Source: Multifurca ochricompacta
Taxonomy: Eukaryota > Basidiomycota > Agaricomycetes > Russulales > Russulaceae
Direction: 5' to 3'
Length of the DNA: 64,000 nt
NCBI GenBank assembly: GCA_022496185.1
Contig: WTXG01000158.1
Span: 1 to 64,000 of the forward strand
The first letter of the stretch is position 1, and every line of letters begins with the position of its first letter. The notes below the pieces were generated by a model that was not told where the DNA came from, made no database searches, and worked only from the letters and a program-made list of their open reading frames with translations. A program made the translations under genes and the position numbers. Below, piece by piece: positions 23,111-34,330 of the stretch.

Positions 23111-23187
23111 GCAACATCTAGGGATTGAACCCAAGACCACCGGGTATAAGCTCAGTCCGGTGCTCTAACCATTGAGCCACCCTGCCT
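23111..23187 (-). other. tRNA-like sequence (pol III A and B boxes), left arm of hAT-FB
   Basis: On the minus strand an A box (TGGCTCAATGGTTAGAGCA), a perfect D-stem GCTC/GAGC, an ACCGG/CCGGT stem with an oversized 14-nt loop where the anticodon loop would be, and a B box GGTTCAATCCC in a T-arm (TTGGG/CCTAG with wobble pairs). The acceptor arms GGCAGGG and TGTTGCC pair only partly. The enlarged loop argues against a working tRNA; a SINE-like promoter or pseudo-tRNA is more likely. Confidence 0.6.
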
Positions 23188-23219
23188 CACTAGTAAAGAC
23201 ACACAATATATTATATATA

Positions 23220-23875
23220 GGGTTATGCAGAATTGATTTTATCACTTGTATCTAATTAATTGTGAATGCATTTTTGATCTTATCACTTAGATGTATATCC
23301 TAAGTATCTAATTAATTGTGAATGCGTTTTTTATCACTTGTATTATCTAATAAACTGTGAACGCGTTTTTGATCTTATCACTTAGATGTATGTCCTAAGT
23401 ATCTAATTAGTTGTGAACGCATTTTTGATCTTATCACTTAGATGTATATCCTAAGTATCTAATTAATTGTGAACACATTTTGATCTTATCACTTAGATGT
23501 ATGTCCTAAGTATCTAATTAATTGTGAATGCATTTTTGATTTTATCACTTGTGCCTGGAACGTCTGTACCAGTATCTTTGTTTGGTTCAACATAGATAAT
23601 ACAAGTGATATGATCAAAAACGCGTTCACAACTAATTAGATACTTAGGACATACATCTAAGTGATAAGATCAAAAACACGTTCACAGTTTATTAGATAAT
23701 ACAAGTGATAAAAAACGCGTTCACAATTAATTAGATACTTAGGATATACATCTAAGTGATAGGATCAAAAATGTGTTCACAATTAATTAGATACTTGGGA
23801 CATACATCTAAGTGATAAGATCAAAAATGTGTTCACAATTAACTAGATGCTTAGGATATACATCTAATACAAGTT
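23220..23875. repeat. Inverted arrays of a 56-bp repeat, centre of hAT-FB
   Basis: About six units in one orientation (to 23550) and about six in the other (from 23596). Each contains TAATTAATTGTGAATGC, GATCTTATCACTTAGATG and a CCTAAGTATC junction. The spacer at 23557-23595 includes GTACCAGTATC and TGGTTCAACA. The arrangement can fold into a long hairpin. Related units recur at 26670-26700, 55050-55165 and 57396-57745. Confidence 0.9.
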
Positions 23876-23884
23876 GTAACACTT

Positions 23885-24150
23885 TTTGCTCCGGCGAATG
23901 CCACTTGTCGGAATTTCTCCCACGGGTGTGGCTCTTGAATTCTGGCATGGGTTACATTGACTAGCCACCTCATCTGCTCCGTCACCCATCGGTTAATCTT
24001 GGGTCCTCTCATTAGGGCCACCACATACAATATTCTGGGGATCTCGTCTTTTATGACTGTTTCTTGGCTATTTAGGAAGATGTGGAGCTCTACTTGAGTC
24101 CACTAGTGTTCTACTTCAGCTCAGTTTCCATCAAAGAATGGGGGTGGTAC
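23885..24150 (-). pseudogene. Gag fragment of another gypsy element
   Basis: The minus-strand translation has PPFFDGN, then a W-containing segment, ELHIFLNSQETVIKDE, ILYVVALMRGPKINRW and HARIQEPHPWEKF, typical of Retrotrans_gag capsid sequences. It stops abruptly at about 23880 next to the 56-bp array, with no pol sequence. The neighbouring 24200-25333 may be its 5' LTR and leader: TGTTACAACTCC on the minus strand starting at 25333 resembles an LTR start. The boundary is not proven. Confidence 0.6.
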
Positions 24151-26264
24151 CCCTTTGATTCAGTCTCCTGTCGCACCGTCCTTGTGTAACGCTCAGCAGG
24201 GCGTTTCCGGTGCGACGTGCACAGGCTCGCAGGACTCGTTCAGGGCTCATGTCAAAGGGGCAGGCTCTATGCTCCCAGGGCAATGAATCCTGGGTGCAAG
24301 ACAGACCCAGCACACTGCAACTGGGTCCTCCTAGCATCTAAATGGAATGGATCTGCACCATAACCAGGTGCTGAGGGAGACGGGAAGAGTCAGTCAAAGG
24401 GAGCTAATCCCCTCTGACTGTTAAGCAGGAATGGGGCTTAGCTGCAGTGCCAAAAGCACATCAAGCAGACTAAAGCCAACAAGGATGGAGGGGACAGGTT
24501 CAAAGGGAAAGGTGCACACCCATTGCCAGAGGCAATGGGGTCCCTTCAGAGAGATCAAAGATGTGAAGGGGCAAAGGATGCAGTAGATTTCTGAATCAGA
24601 GATATCTAGGCTGAAGGTACAAGATGTCAAGTCTGGGGTTCTACTGACTGTCTACAGGGTCTTAAGTACTGTATCAGAGATCTGGTACTGTAGATAATCA
24701 AGTCCTTATCATCCAATAGTAGCTAAGATGTTAAATATAGTCCATGATAAGGATAAGCCTTATCAGAAGCATAGTCATGTGGGGAAGCCCCACAGGAGTC
24801 CTATCAGTGTGGGAATACTCCCACAGGAGTCAGAGAAGAGGGTCAAGTGATTGATGGGTCAGATGATCTAAGGGGTCATGATCAAAGCCCAAGATCACAT
24901 GGTCAAAGAGGTCACATGGTCAAGGGTCACATGATAGGTCATGTGCCTACAGGTCATGTGGCCTGGAGGGGCAAATGCAAGCCAAAGTCATCTTGTATTC
25001 AGAGTCAGGTTTGGCAGGGACAGTGTCAGAGATCCTATGGGTGTCAGCCACAGGGACAGGGTACAGATGCTGGCCAAAACAGAGGCCAAGCATCAGGGGA
25101 AAGGGGAATGCAGCCATCAGCACAGTAGCTGAACTATCAGTGAGTCAGGTGCAGGTATCAAGGGTAAGGGGTCCTGAGAGCATCATGTCACAGGCATCAG
25201 GGTGGGGTCCTGGGCATACAAGCCACAGGAATCAGGCAGTAGAGTTACAGAGGCAAGGGTCATATGTGCAGAAGGCAGAGGTCAGGAGTGGGTATGGCAT
25301 CAAGGAAGGGTCAGGGAAAAGAGTGGAGTTGTAACACCTTGGGTGTCGTGGTGGTGAGTAACTCAGTCAGTCCTTCTTCAGGGTCCTCTGGATCCACTGA
25401 TTGTTGTTGCTGTCTAGGCTAGGGTTCAGGAAGTGTAGTCGACATCAGTCCCGGGTTCGACTCTGCTGGTAGCGCATTCCTTTCAACGTCCAAGCAAAGA
25501 CAAATTACAAGTTCATCCGAGCCATTACAGTGCGGGCACCCACGAGACGCGTGTGTCGGTAGGGGATCCAGTATCCTCTGAAAGGTATGTTCTCTTCGCA
25601 AAGCTCTAACCAGCACGCGTTTGCTTTTAGCTCCGGGTCCACGTTGTCAACTGGTCGTATGGGAAGGACGAATGGGAAGGAGGTCGCCACGGTTGCAAGG
25701 CTCGTGTCGATGGATGTCAATAAAGGTTCCTGGAGCAGTCTTGCTTCCAGTCGGGGTTCAAGTAAGAAGTCGGGGTTCAGTGGTTCGGCGTCGTGTGGGA
25801 CGCTCTCAGTCGGGGAGTCGCTTGCAAGAAGTGCAAAGTGGTTTCAGTTTACAGGTGAGATTCTTTCAAGGCTCTGTTACTGATCGGTCTTCTAGGTTTC
25901 GGGTTGGCGACTGGTACTCAAGGGACACGTCATCCGTCGAAGGCGTCTGTGGCTCTCGCGCGGAATAAGACGTCGTTGGTCAGGGATTCGGGCAAATGGG
26001 ACACATCGTCGTCGCCTTGTGGGTTCGGGTGAGTTCTTTGTTTCTAAGTTCTAAGAAGTCTGTTCTAATGTCACACCCAGGTCTCTGCTGTGTCAAGGTC
26101 ATTCAAGCCGCAGTCCCTCAAGTTATGGAGCGCGTGCAAGGTCAAGGTCGAGACTGTCAAGGATCAGTCAAGTCACAGTATCAAGGCGAACCACAGAGGG
26201 CCGGGATCGAGGCTCAAGGTCAAGGCTATCAAAAGCAAGTTGATTCAAGACTGTCAAAGCGAAC
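24151..26264. other. Unresolved insert in right arm of hAT-FB
   Basis: No complete gene was recognised. 24200-25333 may be the LTR/leader of the gag fragment. From 25334 the sequence becomes CpG-rich and unlike its surroundings, with plus-strand frames (25587-25856) that could be exons joined over GTGAGATTC...CTTCTAG and GTGAGTTC...CACCCAG introns, but no protein domain was identified. Confidence 0.35.
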
Positions 26265-26267
26265 TAC

Positions 26268-26430
26268 AAGAGCTGCGGTCAACGTTCAAGAGGCCCACAA
26301 GAGCCGCGGTCAACATTCAAGAGGCCCACAAGAGCCATGGTCGACGTTCAAGAGGCCCGCAAGAGCCGCAGTCAATGTTCAAGAGGCCCACAAGAGCCCC
26401 GGTCAACATTCAAGAGGCCCACAAGTTACA
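26268..26430 (+). repeat. 31-bp tandem repeat (minisatellite)
   Basis: Between four and five copies of a 31-bp unit containing TTCAAGAGGCCCACAAGAGC, differing at a few positions (GCCGCGG, GCCATGG, GCCGCAG, GCCCCGG). Because 31 is not a multiple of three, a frame across it would change with each unit, so it is unlikely to encode a protein repeat. Confidence 0.9.
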
Positions 26431-26751
26431 AGAGGGGCACGCGTGCAAGAAGCGAGTTGAAGCAGTGGCAATAGGCCCTGCTGGAGGTCTGTCTTTCCAA
26501 TATGTTCTGTTTAAATACATGTACTCTAGTGTCTTGTAAGTAAGGTAGAATGCTCAGTATAATGGCTAGCTATGTGAATCTCCACTGGAGATTGAGACTG
26601 GAAATGCAAGTGTTGCACTAAGCAGATAAATTGTCACAAATGCGTCACAAACTGTCATGTCGACAAAATGCATTCACGATACTTAGGATACACATCTAAT
26701 AATACTCTTAGTAACCATATATAATATATATTGTGTGATTTTAGTAGTGAG

Positions 26752-26840
26752 ACTGTGTGGCTCAGTGGTTGGAGTGGGAGCGCGTGCGTGTAGACATAGC
26801 TCTGACTGGAGGTCTTGGGTTCAATCCCCAATTTTGGCTA
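26752..26840 (+). other. tRNA-like sequence, right arm of hAT-FB
   Basis: A box TGGCTCAGTGGTTGGAG and B box GGTTCAATCCCC, with a perfect TTGGG/CCCAA T-stem and a D-stem GCTC/GAGT. The middle region is longer than in a normal tRNA. It lies about 377 bp from the right end of hAT-FB, a mirror image of the left copy (about 367 bp from the left end), so both point towards the element's ends. Confidence 0.58.
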
Positions 26841-27137
26841 TTTCTTTCCAGTTTAGAAGCCCGCGGGAATTTCCCCCGGATGACTCGGATCCACTAGTCG
26901 GGTATTCCCATGGCTGTGGACTTTGGCTATGCCATATATGGAAATAGACCAGTTGCAACCGGTCTAAACCAGTTTTCATCGGTCTTTCAATATTCTGAAT
27001 AGCATGCAACCGGCAACTGATAAGTTACAGAATCTGGGCAACCGCAACCGGTGGTCCGGTTGCATTCGGTCGCGTCTGGTCCGGTTTCGGTCGCTTTTTC
27101 AGTTAGGGCAACCGGACCTTTAAACACTATTCATGAA

Positions 27138-27579
27138 GGCTTGGAATGTGGCAGGGGAGTTACAGAGTCCAAAGAACATGACAAGGGGTTCAAAGAGACC
27201 TCGGTTGGTCTTAAAGGCAGCTTTCCATTCATCTCCTTCTTTGATACAGATATTGTTATATCCCCAGTGGATATCAAACTTGGTAAGTAGCGAGCATGGT
27301 GAAGTTTGTCAATGAGTTCTGGGATCAGGGTAGGGGGTAAGCATTCTTTACTGTGATTTCATTCAAGGCTCGATAATCTTGGACAGGACATAGTTTTCCA
27401 TCCTTCTTTTTTACAAAGAAGAAGGGGCTAGCAATGGGGGACTTAGATTCTCTGATATATCCCTTGGCAAGGTGGTCATTTAGGAAAACATCCAGGGCTT
27501 TCTGTTCTTCAGGGGTGAGCTTGTAGATGCCACAGTCACACACTTTGGCATCTGTTTGAGTTCTATGGCATGGTCCCAT
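27138..27579 (-). pseudogene. gypsy-1 RT N-terminal half
   Basis: Contains [39 protein letters not shown] and [20 protein letters not shown] (RT fingers), then [20 protein letters not shown] (motif A, catalytic Asp) and [18 protein letters not shown] in the next frame, ending at the hAT-FB insertion. Confidence 0.92.
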
Positions 27580-28260
27580 GGTTGGTGTTGTGGCAAACGT
27601 TGAGAGGCTTTCTCTTCAAAGACAGATTGGTATGCAAGGTATTCAGGAGGGAGTTGGTCTTCTAAGGATGTAGGGGTCTTTACTTGATCTGCAGCAATCT
27701 GAGTGGACATGGTGGTCTTGGCACGGATATGGACAATGAATTTGGGAGGCACTTCTTCTGGGGTAATCATGGGGTGATCTGTGATTAGGGCTGCAAAGAT
27801 TTCTGCTGCTGCTATGAGTGTCTGGTCCATCAGGGGTTGTACTGTGATTGTAGACAGAGCAGTGCAAGAGGGGTGTGTCGAAGTAAAGGTCAGAGGGGTC
27901 ATGGTAAGGGTGCAGGATGTGGGGCAATGCTTTAAGGTCAGGGTGTCATCTTTCCAGTTTACTTCTGGGTTGTGGCAACGTAGCCAGTCAGTTCCTAGGA
28001 TAATGTCATGGTCCCCTATATTAGTAACATAGAACTCTGCAAGTTCTTCATGGTATTGGTCTTGGAGGGGTAGTCGTAGGATTTGGGTTGTGGTGTAGTA
28101 AATGGCTCCATTAGTGTTACTAGTTCCATCCACATTTTTGACTGGAGAGGCTTGGCAAGGGTGCTCAAGGTTAGGTGATGTGCTTTGGCATAGTCTTGAT
28201 GGATTATTAATCCTTCTGCCCCACTATCTATTAGGGCACTGCACTGATTTTCTTCCTAGT
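27480..28260 (-). pseudogene. gypsy-1 aspartic protease region
   Basis: The active-site motif LIDSGAEG lies near 28230. The second half has VTNIGDHDIILGTDWLRCHNP (the ILG of retropepsins) and leads into the RT through [11 protein letters not shown]. Two frames are involved, with a change near 28130. Confidence 0.85.
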
Positions 28261-28399
28261 GTTTCATCCAATGAGTTCTGCTTTGAGCACAATAGAAGGT
28301 GATCTAGTATTTCTAGTCACTAACAAGGATACATGCTCAAAACCAAGGTTATCTAGGACCGCAGAGCGCTCGTACAAGGAACACTGGGGTTACAAGAAG

Positions 28400-29632
28400 T
28401 CCTCACAGACAGTGCAGCTGTAGGAGTGTTAAAAATCCAAGGCCCGTCTTCGTCCATCATGTATGGTACTGGATCTTCATAGCTCTTGGTGGCAGATACT
28501 GAGAGGTAGTCAGGGGGGGGTCGTGGTGCTTGGGGGGGTGCTTCTTCTGATGCCAGGGCTCTTACTGGGGTAGGGTGAGGAGGTCCTTGACCTTGGATGG
28601 CCCTGGTCTTGCTGTGGCATTGATTGGCGATGTGATTAGGCTTCCCACAATAGAAGCAAAGCTTATTTTCTCGTCGATACTTCTTTTCTTCTGGGGTTAA
28701 CTTGGTAGTGTGTGGAGGGGTGTTAGGGTTTCTGGGCTGGGGAGAGGCAACAAAGTTGACTTGGGCTTCTGGGTTGTCAGTGGTAGCTTCTCCAACATGC
28801 AGATGGAGAGGTCAAGGCTTGGTGGTCCTGCCATAAAGCTGCCATGCTGCATCAAATTCTCTGGCCTTAGTGACAAGATCATGGAGTGTGGTGGGCTGGG
28901 GGGATAGTCCAAGGAGCTTCTGTCCTAGACCTTGGTTGATCATGCTTCGGAAGGCATAGATCTTGGTGTTTTCGTCCACTGTGGCACGAGTAGCATGGGT
29001 GGACCATTCTTGGTACCAGTCATTGAAGGGGCGAGTGCCTTGGCGAATTTCATACATGGCCTTGGTGGACAGGAGGCGACTCTCTACTGGAATGAACTGT
29101 TTTTCAAAGTCAATTCTGAAGCAGTCCCAGGTCCCAAGGAAGGGGGGTTGGCTTGGAGTGCAGTGTTGGTGCGGTCTCTGGCCCATTCACCTGCTGGTGT
29201 ATCAAGTTTAAAGTGGGTGAGGGCTGCAGAGACTCGTCACTCTCATCAGTGAAGGCACCTTCATTCAGGTAGTAGTAGTTGGCTAGCTGGGACCAGAAAC
29301 GTTCTGCTTTAGAGGCTTGACCATCAAAAGATTCTGGGGGTGATCCTAGGATCTTTCCATTGGAGGCAGCAGTAGTACTCATGATGTTCAGAGGTGTTGG
29401 TGTCTTTGGAGGGTGTGAAGCAATAGCGGTAGTTGTGGAGGCAAGGGATATGGATGGGAGAGTAGGGGGGGTTCTGAGGGTGATAGCACGAAGGGATTGC
29501 TCTACAGCTTCAAGGGACTGGGACACTTCTTCTTCGTCTGAGGTGATAGAAGCAACTGGGAATTGGACACGGTGGTTATTAAGGTAGACCCACGCTGTAT
29601 GGGTGTCAGACCAACGGACTTCCTTTCCATTG
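28400..29632 (-). pseudogene. gypsy-1 gag with zinc knuckle
   Basis: Starts around MSTTAASNGKILG (about 29380). The capsid part has FDGQASKAERFWSQL and FRIDFEKQFIPVESR with YEIRQGTRPFNDWYQEW. The nucleocapsid knuckle CFYCGKPNHIANQC (C-x2-C-x4-H-x4-C) is near 28650. A frame break lies near 29190. Upstream coding sequence continues across the MITE insertion at 29633. Confidence 0.88.
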
Positions 29633-29634
29633 TA

Positions 29635-31242
29635 CAGTAGCCCACAAAACCGTTCCAATGTTTGGCCACCCTGAAGAGATTGACCTACCACACAATGAGA
29701 ATAATTTCCAAAATTAGTATAAATTAGTGGATGATAGTGTAGCATCTAAGCTTCAATTAGAGCCTATAATAATGTCAATTGGATCAGTGGTTCATGATAT
29801 ATAAATGTTTTGTGAGGCATTATCATTGGAACGGTTTTGTGGCCAACATGTGAGATGACAAAACCGGTATCTGGTGGTCATGGGAATGCATTGACAGTCA
29901 TGTGACAATGTTTAATAAGTTGAACACACACCAAATAATCATCAAGAACACTTGCTTCTTACCATGCATGCCCTCTCTGCTGCCAAAAGGACTCACATCA
30001 TCTCCCTCCTCACTTCAGGCAAATCTGCCCATAAAGTGTCAACTATGACTGGCCATGGCACTATTATCATCTCAAGATGGGTCATAAATACTGCCCTTAC
30101 CATCCCAAGTCAAATGGAGGGAGACCAAGGAAGCTGACAGAGAGAAATGCTCAGCATGCTGTTTGCCTTATCTCCTCTGGCAGGGCAGACACAGATGTGG
30201 AAGTGACTAGAGCACTTCAGAAGTTGTTAATGGGTTCCTCTATCAACATAATATGCCCATCCATCCTCCCATCAAGTTTTCAAGCCATAACTGGCCCCTC
30301 CCATATCATACACCCCATTCCATCATAAGTGCAATAGGCCACAAAACCAATTCAATGACATTGCTACACAAAACATTTTATATATCATGAACCACTGACC
30401 CAATTGACATCAGTATAGGCTCTAAGTGACACTTAGATGATACAATATCATCTACCAATTTCTACTAATTTTGGAAATTATTCCTATGGTGTGGTTGGTC
30501 AATCTCTTCAGGATGGTTAAACATTGGAATGGTTTTGTGGGTTACTGTATGATGGAATGGGGGTGTATGATATGGGAGGGGCCAGTTATGGCTTGAAAAC
30601 TTGATGGGAGGATGGATGGGCATATTATGTTGATAGAGGAACCCATTAACAACTTCTGAAGTGCTCTAGTCACTTCCACATCTGTGTCTGCCCTGCCAGA
30701 GGAGATAAGGCAAACAGCATGCTGAGCATTTCTCTCTGTCAGCTTCCTTGGTCTCCCTCCATTTGACTTGGGATGGTAAGGGCAGTATTTATGACCCATC
30801 TTGAGATGATAATAGTGCCATGGCCAGTCATAGTTGACACTTTATGGGCAGATTTGCCTGAAGTGAGGAGGGAGATGATGTGAGTCCTTTTGGCAGCAGA
30901 GAGGGCATGCATGGTAAGAAGCAAGTGTTCTTGATGATTATTTGGTGTGTGTTCAACTTATTAAACATTGTCACATGACTGTCAATGCATTCCCATGACC
31001 ACCAGATACCGGTTTTGTCATCTCACATGTTGGCCACAAAACCGTTCCAATGATAATGCCTCACAAAACATTTTATATATCATGAACCACTGATCCAATT
31101 GACATTATTATAGGCTCTAATTGAAGCTTAGATGCTACACTATCATCTACTAATTTATACTAATTTTGGAAATTATTCTCATTGTGTGGTAGGTCAATCT
31201 CTTCAGGGTGGCCAAACATTGGAATGGTTTTGTGGGCTACTG
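29635..31242. mobile_element. Head-to-head pair of Tc1/mariner-type MITEs in gypsy-1
   Basis: Bounded by TA at 29633-29634 and 31243-31244 and by inverted termini CAGTAGCCCACAAAACCG. A complete 913-bp copy (29635-30547, plus) is followed at a TA by a second, inverted copy (30550-31242) that lacks its left end of about 200 bp. Each copy has long terminal repeats of about 190 bp and a helix-turn-helix segment (LSAAKRTHIISLLTSGKSAH, then GGRPRKLTERNAQHAV) like the N terminus of Tc1 transposases, without a DDE domain. Confidence 0.9.
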
Positions 31243-31244
31243 TA

Positions 31245-34200
31245 TGTTCCATAGAATGTGTGGGGGTCAAGGTTGCTGATGAGGTCGATGTTGGGGAAAT
31301 TACTGAGATATTCATTTACAGGAAGGATGCGACTGTCCCAAAGACATTTCCAGTCGTGTCCAAGAGTCTGAGTGTAGTAGTTGTCTCCTTTCCAGGTAGC
31401 AACAAAAGCACAGTTGTTGTAGTCAAAGATAGGGTGGGTAAAGCCAAAGGGGACTTGAGCTAATTCTTCAGCAGTAAGAGGTCATTCTGAGGTCATTCAG
31501 AGCAGGTGCTAAGGCAGTATGTAGTCCACCCTTGGGCATTCCAGGTGTAGTAAACTTGATAGGCTGGGTGAAGGACAGCACAGTCTAGACGATAGTTGCG
31601 GATGTTTCTGTGGATCCAGTAATATTCTTCAACTATTCCTGGGGCAGAGATAACAATGCGAAGTCGCCAAAGGAGATTTTCAAAGTACAGGGGGTCTGTG
31701 GTGATACGATTAGCTTCACTCAGGGGATGGTAGACGTCAAGGTGATTGGCTCTTTGAGTTGCAAGCTGAGCAGAACAATGAAGGTGGAATTCTCATAGTT
31801 CACTAGGATTTCGAGTGGGTAGCGTCCTAGAGACAAAGATATCTGTGGCAGGATAGATGTGGTTGACTTGATGGACAATGGAAGGGGATCGGGACTGAGA
31901 CTGATCAGATTCTACTACTGGGAGGTTCAGGAAGGGTGTTGATGTCAAGGCAAGCTGGGTGGATGTTGGTGGGATGGGGAGTAGTTTAGATGAGCAAGGA
32001 AGGGTTCTGGGACAGGGGGAATTGGTCATTCTGGCGGTGGTGCACTAGGGCTGGGGTGGGTTTGTGCTCTTTGTCTTCTAGAGGTGTGATGGGGGCAGGT
32101 GTGGCAGGTGTGTTGTTGCTACTATGTCTTCTAGGATTTCTTCTTCTGTCTTGGGGGGAGTTGGACTGACTTCTTCTGTGTTGGGATGCCAGGTTGATAG
32201 CCCAGTCAGTAATACTAGCCACAATGCAAAGGAGTCTTTTATTTCTTTTTCCCTACTTAGATCGAGTAATGCAAAGGTAAGTATGTATCAAAGGCTGAAG
32301 GCCTCCACAATACTATGCCTGGGGGGGTAGGGGGAGTATCTGGACGAAAGTTACAGGTACAGAGGTCAATATCACAGAGGCAGCGTTGTCTGGATACAGG
32401 GGAACTTTCTTCAAGTCAGAGGTGTTTTCTGTGGGGGTCTTGAGATCAGACCAAGTGGTAGTGTTACCAATTAAGGCTGTCTGGGTCTGGGTGAGGCATT
32501 CTTCTTCTTGGGTGACTGCTGCAAGGGAAAGGGTAGGGAAGGCGAGCTCTTCTGGTTCTGGGGAAAGTTCAGTGTAGGTGGGGAGATAGGGGGGGTCTGT
32601 GAAGATGGGGGGGTTAACAAGGAAGGGGCAGTGGTTGCATGAGGTGGTCTCCCAGTAGTCCACAGGTATTCAATTTGTATCCTTCTGTTTCTACAAGGCG
32701 CCAGCCAGAAGGGGAGGGAGCAGAGTGAAGGCAGATCTTGTCAAAGGTGAGGTTGATTCTGGTATGGTCTAGACGAAAGGTGGAGAGGTAGTAGAGGCGT
32801 TCTCCTCTGAGCAAGAGTGTTTCAAGTTCTGGGGTATGAGGGGGAATGTGTTCTTTCCAGAGGTATTCGTCGTTGACACAGACTAAGAGTGTTTCAAGGG
32901 GGTCTCCTGTGGAATGGGTGAGTTGAGCAAGGTGCCAATAGAGGAGTTGGTGCTGGGAGTCTCGAGGGATGGCCTGACAGGGCCTGGACAGGAACTGGTT
33001 GTACTGGGTTTGGGAGAGGACTTGTCCAAAGGGGAGGAGAATTCAAGGGGGAGATAGATGGTATTGACGTCACACCAACCTTCTGCTTGTCCGTCGTCGT
33101 GGAGGGTGCTGATAAGTGGTTCTGGATAGAGGAGGGCAAGCTGTGCTTCTCTGTGAAGCTGGAAAAGGTGGTTGAATTGTCTTTGGACACATTGGAGACG
33201 CTCTTCTCTTTCTGCAGGGAAGGACACTATTTTCCTGGACCAAGAGATGTCTTTATTTACTAGGGACCTCTACAGTTAGGTGCACAATGTACTGTTTAGA
33301 GTTTACTATGAAATCTATATCTTCAAAACAAGTATACCCATCTGCAGGCTGGATAGGGAGGAGGGGGATGGGGTTGAAGGGGAGGCAAACAGGACGAATG
33401 AAGGGGGCAAGCTCTAAGTAGTCTCTAAGCAGGTCCCGAACTGTATAGTACCGGTTGTCTATTGAGACTCCTAGGTCAGTGAAGCTCAGAGTGCCAAAGA
33501 TACTGATGAAGTGTCCGTCCAGGAGGTCAAAGCCTTGGAGTAATGCTCTAGCTCCACTGAAGACATCTTGTAATTCTGGGGAGAGGGTGCGATTCAACTG
33601 GGCAATGGAAGCATTCCAAGAATAGACCAGTAACCTGTTGGGGAAAGTGCGAGGGTTGGGGGCCAGGTATCCTACTTTGGCACAGAGGTTGAGGTTCACA
33701 AAGTGGGAGGTGGGGTAATGAGGGGAATGAAGGAATCGATCAATCTGAGGACGAATAGGAATGTTATGAAAGTGAGGGAAGCGGATAGGAATGAATGTAT
33801 TAGAGAGGTACTGAGCTTGATCACAAAGCACATCCAAGAAGCAGGGAAACTGATCAAAGAAGCTGACCTCTCTGGAAAACTGGGAGGGCACCCAAGACTC
33901 CTGTCGACCGTCAAGCGAATAGTAGATAAGGAACTGGTGAGGATTGGTTGGGTGATCAATACAAAGAGGATGATTAATGAGAGAAGGAGGAGGTGTCTGA
34001 TGGTTGAGGCCAGGATGGTGGGGGGAAAGGGCGTTTGCAGCAGTGGGGAGGGGTGGGGCAGGGGTTGGGAGGCGAATATAACGAGGGGGGGGGGTGCCAA
34101 AGGTATTGGACGCGTTTAAGAGGCCTGGGGGACAAGGGGAGGCAATTGGAGGGGGGGGGAGGGCACAGGGAAAGGGTGGAGTTCTGGGAGTTCCAGAGGA

Positions 34201-34330
34201 GGCAAAACAGACAAAGGGGGAGCTGGAGATGCTGTGGCAGCTGCCTCTACTAGGGCAGCAAAGTTGAGAATTTCATGGGGGGGTAAGCTCGTAGGGGGGG
34301 GAGGCTGCTTGATCTGAAGAGTTGGTCAAA
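31245..34330 (-). pseudogene. gypsy-1 pre-gag region with unknown open frame
   Basis: About 3 kb between the 5' leader and gag, Pro/Ser-rich at its start. The longest frame is 33253-33891 (212 codons), with segments such as FFDQFPCFLDVLCDQAQYL and YYTVRDLLRDYLEL. Shorter frames (32883-33227, 32313-32663) continue it. I do not recognise the protein. It lies between LTR and gag, where Ty3 elements usually have only a short leader, so it is either an extra element gene or captured sequence. Confidence 0.55.

Larger units (their letters stand above)
22820..27129. mobile_element. Palindromic hAT element hAT-FB inserted in gypsy-1 RT
   Basis: Perfect termini TAGTGTTTAAAGGTCC and GGACCTTTAAACACTA, with the 8-bp duplication TTCATGAA at 22812-22819 and 27130-27137. 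Both arms show the same order from the outside in: terminal repeat, CCGGTTGC-rich segment, outward-facing tRNA-like sequence about 370 bp from the end, AT-rich segment with a TATATA...TTGTGTG motif, then 56-bp repeats meeting at a centre near 23576. About 2.8 kb (from 23876 to roughly 26665) of retroelement-like sequence lies in the right arm. No hAT transposase was found, so it is a non-autonomous foldback. Confidence 0.82.

Noticed and set aside
23111..23187. Functional tRNA gene
   Set aside because: The anticodon loop is about twice normal size and the acceptor stem pairs poorly; kept only as tRNA-like.
23876..25333. Complete LTR element bounded by TGTAACAC at both sides
   Set aside because: The left boundary cuts through gag, no 5-bp duplication was found, and the right boundary is not TG...CA consistent. 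Left as unresolved insert.
26268..26430. CRISPR-like array
   Set aside because: The 31-bp units abut without unique spacers, no cas genes occur, and the context is eukaryotic.
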